Positions 48,765 through 53,995 of a DNA stretch of 53,995 bases are shown piece by piece (the stretch's first letter is position 1; every line of letters starts with the position of its first letter). Made by a program: the position numbers and the translations under genes. Origin of the DNA: Thermoproteaceae archaeon (GTDB lineage: Archaea; Thermoproteota; Thermoprotei; Thermoproteales; Thermoproteaceae); assembly GCA_015521775.1 (NCBI GenBank), contig WANN01000013.1, positions 1 through 53,995 on the forward strand. The letters run 5' to 3'. The notes beneath the pieces are model-generated. The model was given only the letters and a program-made list of their open reading frames with translations, was not told the DNA's origin and ran no database searches.

Positions 48765-49451
48765 TTACCGTTTAAGTACGCCGAACAGCGACTCCACATC
48801 GATTTTGCTTGCCGCCGCAAGATCGTCAAGTGTACCCACGTCGAAAAAGTCGGCGTCGCGGGCCACGTATACGTGTACGTTCCGAAGCGAGTTGGCCAGC
48901 GCGTCCATGTCGATGGGCTCCTCGCCTATTCCCCTCACAACGTCCGACCGCATAATGTATATGCCGACGCTGGTCACCACCTCGAGGGCAGGCTTCTCCT
49001 TCCACCTGACCAGCCTCGTCCCATCCATTTCAAGCACGCCGAAGCGAACCATGTGGCGCTCCCTTCTCGCGACCACCGTGAGGTCGGCGTTGGCCGCTCT
49101 GTGTAGGTCCAGGGGAGCGGAAAGATCTAGGTTCGTCAACACATCGCAGTTGGCCACCACGAAGTCGCCGTCTACCAGGTCCCTTACGTAGTGGAGCTGG
49201 CCGGCCGTGCCCAGCAACCTGCGCGAGGGCACGAAGGTCACGTCGGGATGGGCGGAGCGCAGATAGCGCTCCAGCACGTCCTGCATGTATCCCCCCACCA
49301 CCACGATGTCGTTCACCCCGTTAAGCCTGAGCCACCTTATGACGAGGTCTACTATGGGCGTAGTGCCTATGGTTACGAGGGGCTTGGGCACTATGAGGGT
49401 CAGCGGCCTTAGCCTGGTACCCAGTCCAGCCGCCAAAACCACGCCCTTCAC
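48765..49451 (-). CDS. Second sugar-1-phosphate nucleotidyltransferase
   Basis: 228 aa. Opening GVVLAAGLGTRLRPLTLIVPKP, then LLGTAGQL, ANCDVLTN and the closing DFFDVGT, characteristic of mannose- or glucose-1-phosphate nucleotidyltransferases without a C-terminal hexapeptide domain. It shares the fold of the gene at 41654 but is only moderately similar, so the two probably make different sugar nucleotides. It follows the Cys-rich gene at 49463 by 11 bases. Confidence 0.93.
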   Translation of the reverse strand: MKGVVLAAGLGTRLRPLTLIVPKPLVTIGTTPIVDLVIRWLRLNGVNDIVVVGGYMQDVLERYLRSAHPDVTFVPSRRLLGTAGQLHYVRDLVDGDFVVANCDVLTNLDLSAPLDLHRAANADLTVVARRERHMVRFGVLEMDGTRLVRWKEKPALEVVTSVGIYIMRSDVVRGIGEEPIDMDALANSLRNVHVYVARDADFFDVGTLDDLAAASKIDVESLFGVLKR

Positions 49452-49462
49452 GTCTATACGGG

Positions 49463-49804
49463 CTAGAAGTAGTCCTTGAGTCCGAGCTTCTTGAGGTGCC
49501 TCTCAAGTTTCTGGACCTCCCCCTCTATCTTCCTAGCCTCGTCCACTATGTCCCGCACGTCCTCCCTTCTCTCGGGGACGTAGAGGCATAGGCCCTGCGG
49601 CGACATGGCGCGGGCGTCACATGAGGCGTACTGGCACTTTGCGCCTATGCATTCGTCGTTGAGGTACATGCACCAGAACACGAGGGATGGACCGCGCTTG
49701 CTGACCTTAAGCGCCTTCTTAGTGCACCTGAAGAGCGAGGTCCCTCCCTGCCCCAAATTGCAGCGAGGTCCAAGGCACGGAACGTTCCTGGCCACAGATA
49801 TCAC
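49463..49804 (-). CDS. Cys-rich small protein (113 aa)
   Basis: Eight or so Cys in the first 75 residues (PCLGPRC, FRC, FWCMYLNDECIGAKC, ASC, GLC) suggest one or two structural metal sites; a charged helix closes the chain. GTG 49804 lies about 22 bases after TTTTAATAC. No family recognised, though short C-x-C-rich crenarchaeal proteins of this kind are common. Co-transcribed with the nucleotidyltransferase. Confidence 0.7.
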   Translation of the reverse strand: MISVARNVPCLGPRCNLGQGGTSLFRCTKKALKVSKRGPSLVFWCMYLNDECIGAKCQYASCDARAMSPQGLCLYVPERREDVRDIVDEARKIEGEVQKLERHLKKLGLKDYF

Positions 49805-49816
49805 CCATCACCAGTA

Positions 49817-50740
49817 TTAAAATTTAATTTCGTGCCCATGCCGTCCCAGCAGCCCGAGCACCTCGCCCAAGGTAGGGGACGAGCGGGCCCCCCTCCGCGT
49901 CACCTTTATGGCGGCCGCGGCATTGGCCATGAGCAGCCTAGTCCTCTGCTCGAGGTTCTTGAGCCAGCCATACACGTAGGCCGCTGCAAAGACGTCGCCC
50001 GCCCCAGTGGTGTCCACGGGCTCCACCTTGAATGCCGGGACGTGCATGTGGCCGCGGCGTTCCAGGGCCAGTGCCCCCCCGTCGCCCATGGTCACAACGA
50101 CCTCGCCTACGTTGAGTCCCCTCATGACCTTGCGGGCCGCCTCCAGCGGCTCGTGTAGTCCGGTCAACGCATGGGCCTCCACCAAGTTGAGGAACATGAC
50201 GTCTACGCCGTCCACGGCTTCCCTTATCTCGTCCAGGCCCCTACGCGCCAGCGCAGATCCGCCGTCCAACGAGGTGGACCTGCCCATTGCCCTGGCAAGC
50301 GACACGCCACGCTCCACTATCTCAAGCCTGCCCGTTGCCAGGTGTACGTGGTCCACCGATTCGACCGCCTCAGGAGACACGTCGTCGGGTGCGAGGTCCA
50401 GGTTTGCGCCTCTGTACGCTATCATCCTCTTGGATCCGTCAATGCCCAGAACCACCACCACGACGCCCGTGGGGGCCCCTGGAACGGCCTTGACCCAGCC
50501 CACATGCACTCCCGCCTCCTCTAGGCCGGCCAACAGGCGCTCCCCCACCTCGTCCTCGCCGACCGCCCCTAGGAACGATGCCTCGGCGCCAAGCCTCCGT
50601 ATGGCAACGGCGAAATTGGCCGCAGATCCGCCCCCATCGATGTAATGTTCCGTCGCCTCCACAGCCTCGTCCGGCCGCGGCAGTTCGCGTACCTTAACGT
50701 ATATGTCCATGTTGAGGTTCCCAATGGAGAGGACCCTCAT
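49817..50740 (-). CDS. PfkB-family sugar kinase
   Basis: 307 aa ribokinase fold: N-terminal GNLNMDIYVKV, the GGGSAANFAVAIRRLG motif and the catalytic DTTGAGDVF motif with its Asp base. Substrate cannot be told; ribokinase- and ADP-independent archaeal sugar/nucleoside kinases look alike. ATG 50740 lies 24 bases from the leftward TATA TTTTTATCC (about 50760-50768). It is divergent from the gene at 50773, with interleaved promoters. Confidence 0.93.
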   Translation of the reverse strand: MRVLSIGNLNMDIYVKVRELPRPDEAVEATEHYIDGGGSAANFAVAIRRLGAEASFLGAVGEDEVGERLLAGLEEAGVHVGWVKAVPGAPTGVVVVVLGIDGSKRMIAYRGANLDLAPDDVSPEAVESVDHVHLATGRLEIVERGVSLARAMGRSTSLDGGSALARRGLDEIREAVDGVDVMFLNLVEAHALTGLHEPLEAARKVMRGLNVGEVVVTMGDGGALALERRGHMHVPAFKVEPVDTTGAGDVFAAAYVYGWLKNLEQRTRLLMANAAAAIKVTRRGARSSPTLGEVLGLLGRHGHEIKF

Positions 50741-50772
50741 CAAATTTTAAACGTGGTGCGGATAAAAAGGTG

Positions 50773-51300
50773 ATGTCGGACGAGGAGGTGAGGAGGCTGC
50801 TCCAGGTCAGGGCCCATATAGAGGAACGTATAAGGCAGTTGGAGGCGGAGCTCGAGGTGTACAGGCTGGCCCTCGAGGCCGTGAACGCGCGGATAGGTGA
50901 AAGGTCCTTCACGACGGCGGACAGGGTGCTCCAACGCGCGGAGGACTATGGGGACCTCGTGAGGGAGGTTGCCATAAAGGGCAAACGCACTGGGAGGCAG
51001 TTGGCCACCGTGAAGGTGTATGAAAGGGCCATTGTGGCCGTGCCCGAGGTCCCGGTCCCCTACGATTCGATTTTCAGGAGGTTCTTCGTGGAGAAGCTCC
51101 TCGAGGGGTATGTCAGGGAGGATGAGAGGCTGCACGAGGACGGGGAGATAGGCAGCGCGGAAAGGCTCAGCTACTCCGTGGAGAGGGACGACGGCAACGT
51201 GGTCAGGGTGATCGTACGCAATTATAGGACCGAGGACAGGGAGAGGGAGATCGTGAGGGCCCTCAGGTGGACCCTAGAGAGACTCACTCAGCAGCCTTGA
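50773..51300 (+). CDS. Hypothetical protein with N-terminal coiled coil (175 aa)
   Basis: Residues about 4-45 form a coiled coil; the rest is alpha/beta with the segment [27 protein letters not shown] typical crenarchaeal conserved hypothetical by look, but I cannot name it. ATG 50773 is about 25 bases after ATTTTAAAC; a GTG directly before it is also possible. It ends 17 bases into the ligase gene, tail to tail. Confidence 0.78.
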   Translation: MSDEEVRRLLQVRAHIEERIRQLEAELEVYRLALEAVNARIGERSFTTADRVLQRAEDYGDLVREVAIKGKRTGRQLATVKVYERAIVAVPEVPVPYDSIFRRFFVEKLLEGYVREDERLHEDGEIGSAERLSYSVERDDGNVVRVIVRNYRTEDREREIVRALRWTLERLTQQP

Positions 51301-53071
51301 CCCGCTTCTGCCTCGCGTACATGTCTAGCAATTCGCCGACCGTGGTCGCCTGCTCTGGCCTCTTGTCCGTCCTGTAGCGGCCCGTGAACCTGGGAAACCT
51401 TATGGCCAGGCCCACGCCGGGCTTCACGGACCCCATGCAGCACGTGTGCAGGGGGGACAACGTTATTTCGGCCCCCACGACCTCTATCACGAGCTCTGGG
51501 ACGAACCAGACGTGGGGCTCCATCTTGGACACCACCCTGGGGTGCCTGTGGTCTATCCTCAGCGGTTCCAGCATCTGGTACATCCTGACCAGGTCCTCGT
51601 CCGTGAAGCCGCTCCCCACCTTGCACACAGTGTAGAAGGAGTCCGTGGACGGGTCATAAGCGGCAAGCAGGAAGGCTCCGTAGAGGCCGGCCCTCTTGCC
51701 CCTGCCGTGGAACCCGCCGACAACCACCAGGTCCACCGTGTCGCCCATCTCGCTCCTGTAGTCCCTCTTGTACTTTATCCACAGCCAGCCCCTAGCCCCC
51801 ATCTCGTAGACAGAGCCCCCGGCAAGCGACTTGCATATGACCCCCTCGCAGCCCTCGGACAGGGCCTCGTAGAAGAACACGTCAAGCTTCTCCTCATCGA
51901 CGAAAATCCCCCAATCCGCATGTCGCACGTTGTCGTTCTCGTTGAGCACAGACGCCAACATGGCCTTCCTGTCCAGCAACGGCAGATCGGTCAGGGTCCT
52001 CCCGTCCAGGTAGAGCATGTCGAACAGTATGAGCTTCACCGGGTACTCCCTCATGGCCTCCTCCACGTTATGCTTCCTCTTCCTGTGCATGAGTTCCTGG
52101 AAGGGGAGAAAATCGCCTGTGGATGGGTCGTAGGCCACTATCTCGCCCTCGACTATTGCCGTGTCAGCGGCAAGGCTGTCCCTGACGTACGACACGACGT
52201 CCGGGTAGGCGCCCGTGATGTCCTCGAGCCTCCGCGAGAACACCTTGACGCGGTCCCCAACCTTGTGTATCTGGGCCCTCTCGCCGTCGTACTTGTACTC
52301 GCACCAGGCCTTCCTGTCCAGCTTCCCCAGTATCTCAGAGGCGGTGGAGAGGCGTTGGGCCAGCATCGGCTGTACAGGCACGCCGGGGGTGACGGATATT
52401 CCCTTGAGTCCCTCCTCGCCGGACTCCGCAATGCTACGGGCTATGCGCCCTATGTCCGGGTACACGTGGTACGCCTTCTCCAGCGCTTCCCGGTCCACGT
52501 TGAAGGCGTCTGAAAGTGCGTCCAGCAGCGTCATGTCGGCTATGCCTATCCTCATCTTGCCCACCACGAACCGGGCTATGTACTTGGCCTCCTCGGGGGA
52601 CGCGTCCGCGAAGAGGGAGGAAAGCAGCGACACCTTGAGGTCCTGCGCCCCCTCACCGCTTGCAGTGGCCACCCTGTAGAGGACCTCGTAGACCCTGCCC
52701 ATGGTGAGGTGCCGCGCCTCGGCCTGCACGAAGGACAGTATGCCCGTGGCCCCCTTTTTCCTGGCCTCAGACGCGGCCCTCCTAGCGGCCTCGCCCAGAT
52801 CGCCCACCCTTCGATACGCGTCCTCGACCCTGGACGCGGGAACGCCGTACGCGCGGGCAATGGCCCTAATGGCGAGCTTCTCGCCTACCCCTAGCTCGAG
52901 TCCTTCCCAGGGGGGCCGCAGGTCCCCAAGCAGAAAGTAGACCACCTTGTCCACGACCTGCGGCGGGGTCTTCCTGAGGAGGCCAGCCAGGAGCCTCGCC
53001 ATGACCGTCCTCTGGGTGGTCGCCTCAACGTTCTCCAGCACCTTGACCACCTCGGCGAACCTAATGTCCAT
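51284..53071 (-). CDS. lig: ATP-dependent DNA ligase
   Basis: 595 aa, archaeal/eukaryotic type. N-terminal DNA-binding domain (1-230), adenylation domain with the nucleotidylated lysine K260 in [12 protein letters not shown], then [16 protein letters not shown], and the OB domain ending in the conserved [13 protein letters not shown]. Joins Okazaki fragments and repair nicks. ATG 53071 is 5 bases from the end of the CYTH gene, so both are in one operon with gar1. Confidence 0.98.
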   Translation of the reverse strand: MDIRFAEVVKVLENVEATTQRTVMARLLAGLLRKTPPQVVDKVVYFLLGDLRPPWEGLELGVGEKLAIRAIARAYGVPASRVEDAYRRVGDLGEAARRAASEARKKGATGILSFVQAEARHLTMGRVYEVLYRVATASGEGAQDLKVSLLSSLFADASPEEAKYIARFVVGKMRIGIADMTLLDALSDAFNVDREALEKAYHVYPDIGRIARSIAESGEEGLKGISVTPGVPVQPMLAQRLSTASEILGKLDRKAWCEYKYDGERAQIHKVGDRVKVFSRRLEDITGAYPDVVSYVRDSLAADTAIVEGEIVAYDPSTGDFLPFQELMHRKRKHNVEEAMREYPVKLILFDMLYLDGRTLTDLPLLDRKAMLASVLNENDNVRHADWGIFVDEEKLDVFFYEALSEGCEGVICKSLAGGSVYEMGARGWLWIKYKRDYRSEMGDTVDLVVVGGFHGRGKRAGLYGAFLLAAYDPSTDSFYTVCKVGSGFTDEDLVRMYQMLEPLRIDHRHPRVVSKMEPHVWFVPELVIEVVGAEITLSPLHTCCMGSVKPGVGLAIRFPRFTGRYRTDKRPEQATTVGELLDMYARQKRVKAAE

Positions 53072-53076
53072 GACGC

Positions 53077-53613
53077 CTACCTGCCCACACTTAATAAAAT
53101 CTCCAGGTAGGTCCTCTCCTCCCGCTCCGCAAGGCCGAGCCTGGCGGCCAGCCCCTCTATGCCCCTCACCGCAGCCTCCAAGCCGCCTTGCCCATCCACC
53201 ACCGCCTCGATCTCCACGAATGTGCCCAGGCCCTCCACCTCGTCGAGCGACACGGTGTACGGCCCCACCGCGTAGAGGGCCCTCCTCTTCCTCACGACGG
53301 CGACCCTGTCAAAGCCCAGCGACGAAATGAGGGTCTCCACGTCGCCCTCAACCCTCACAGTCACCTCGCGACGGGTCTTGGCCCCGGGGCCCATACGCGG
53401 ACCCTTGTAGGTCAGCTCGGCGCCGTTGCCCGCGTACCTCACCCTGAGCGCCTCATCGGTTGCAGCGAAGTCCCTACAGGGATGGGCATAGTAGACGTCC
53501 ACCTCGGTGGTGTTGCCAAGGGGGACTGCGCCCATAGCCGAAAGCCTCTCGGCAACCTCCCGCAGGTTCCCAGCCCTGAACTTAGCCTCTACCTCCAGCC
53601 CCGATCTCGACAT
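53077..53613 (-). CDS. CYTH domain protein (class IV adenylate cyclase/thiamine triphosphatase fold)
   Basis: 178 aa. N-terminal LEVEAKFR is the ExExK signature; paired Arg, Lys and Glu residues along the beta tunnel follow ([39 protein letters not shown]). In archaea these act as triphosphatases or, in the CyaB group, make cAMP; sequence does not decide. ATG 53613 lies inside the last codons of gar1 (32-base overlap). Confidence 0.9.
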   Translation of the reverse strand: MSRSGLEVEAKFRAGNLREVAERLSAMGAVPLGNTTEVDVYYAHPCRDFAATDEALRVRYAGNGAELTYKGPRMGPGAKTRREVTVRVEGDVETLISSLGFDRVAVVRKRRALYAVGPYTVSLDEVEGLGTFVEIEAVVDGQGGLEAAVRGIEGLAARLGLAEREERTYLEILLSVGR

Positions 53614-53821
53614 GCCTCCCAACTGCCTGACCCGGAAGGCCACGTCTGAACCTAACGAGGACCTCTCCCCTCTTATTCCACCTCCTGACCACCCTACCAA
53701 TTATCCTGGCGCCGCCCGGCATCTCGAGGACCGCCTTGGCGCCTACCGGCGCTGTGCCCCCTGGAACCACGACGACCGCCTCCCTGTCGGCCCTTATGAA
53801 CTTTATGAGGCCCCTAGCCAT
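53582..53821 (-). CDS. gar1: H/ACA ribonucleoprotein subunit Gar1
   Basis: 79 aa. Core beta-barrel with PVGAKAVLEMP and IIGRVVRRWNKRGEVLVRF, typical of archaeal Gar1, which binds Cbf5 and speeds substrate turnover in RNA-guided pseudouridylation. Start ATG 53821 is 27 bases after CTTAAAAGG; the longer upstream frame is not used. It heads the gar1-CYTH-lig operon. Confidence 0.9.
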   Translation of the reverse strand: MARGLIKFIRADREAVVVVPGGTAPVGAKAVLEMPGGARIIGRVVRRWNKRGEVLVRFRRGLPGQAVGRHVEIGAGGRG

Positions 53822-53844
53822 GTGGGTTGAGACTGACCTGCCTT

Positions 53845-53982
53845 TTAAGGTATCCTCTTGCAGGGGGGCCGCGAGGCATCCGCGACGGATGTGGAGAACA
53901 GGAAGCACGAGGACGTGGCGGGGCCGAAGTAGGCGCATACGCCGCAGTTGTCCGGCCTCCCGAGGACCACGGCGACCTGCAT
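53845..53982 (-). CDS. Small Cys-containing ORF at the window edge (45 aa)
   Basis: Open to the window edge; ATG 53982 gives 45 residues with four Cys (C12, C15, C25, C37), the first pair as CGVC. It may be the end of a longer gene beyond the window. The gar1 TATA lies at its stop codon. Weakly supported. Confidence 0.35.
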   Translation of the reverse strand: MQVAVVLGRPDNCGVCAYFGPATSSCFLFSTSVADASRPPCKRIP

Positions 53983-53995
53983 CCTCACTGGGTAC

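Noticed and set aside
1-53995. CRISPR array
   Set aside because: No regularly spaced repeats were seen; the only tight repeats are the duplicated TATA (26858-26883) and the sucC repeat.

Overview
The window looks like the chromosome of a hyperthermophilic crenarchaeon of the Thermoproteales, most likely a Thermoproteus- or Pyrobaculum-type member of the Thermoproteaceae. The signs are: archaeal-type informational genes (TIP49/RuvB-like ATPase, Hel308, ATP-dependent DNA ligase, Gar1, diphthine synthase, deoxyhypusine synthase, acidic L12), high GC with AGG/ATA-rich codon use, and very compact gene packing. Many GTG and TTG starts lie 22-28 bases downstream of a TATA element, as expected for leaderless mRNAs. 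There are scattered ribosomal protein genes, C/D box guide RNAs at gene ends, and a fragmented, intron-bearing tRNA. This placement is inference; no rRNA is in the window.

Layout. 1-1113: unrecognised accessory genes. 1091-2539: hisE, rps19 and a hexapeptide acyltransferase. 2613-6240: two coiled-coil proteins, a small membrane protein and a sequon-rich surface protein. 6242-13101: a C/D guide RNA, pyrG, a tight operon of lysine methyltransferase-wHTH fusion, deoxyhypusine synthase, a GT4 glycosyltransferase and a small membrane protein, then an HtpX-like protease and two small proteins. 13164-18222: MscS channel, rpl22, a deacetylase-like protein coupled to Hel308, and VKOR. 18273-25848: superoxide dismutase, DUF167, an eight-CBS protein, a free-standing Cdc48-N-like protein, dphB, metS, a ferredoxin and DUF362.

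25991-28828 is the least ordinary stretch: two candidate C/D RNAs, a KaiC-like ATPase, a PaREP2b/LAGLIDADG-like ORF, and a lone 3-prime half of tRNA-Gly(CCC) that has its own TATA but no 5-prime half. 28886-39638: TIP49, an M50 protease operon, L12, Trm112-like, DUF354, AK6-asnS and DUF1512. 39855-53995: gltX, two sugar nucleotidyltransferases, sucCD, a cyclic 2,3-diphosphoglycerate synthetase-like gene, a third strong C/D RNA, a coiled-coil pair, a PfkB kinase, lig, CYTH and gar1.

How parts fit together. Translation and RNA modification dominate: tRNA synthetases, diphthamide and hypusine synthesis, a Trm112-like protein, Gar1 and guide RNAs whose guides fit tRNA C56, 16S A535 and 23S G1950. 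The nucleotidyltransferases, GT4 and DUF354 proteins suit surface glycan assembly, with the sequon-rich surface protein as a possible substrate. The most interesting signals are the orphan tRNA half, the guide RNAs, several fused, stand-alone or degenerate enzymes, and divergent gene pairs that share or interleave TATA elements. I see no CRISPR array, rRNA or complete insertion sequence.
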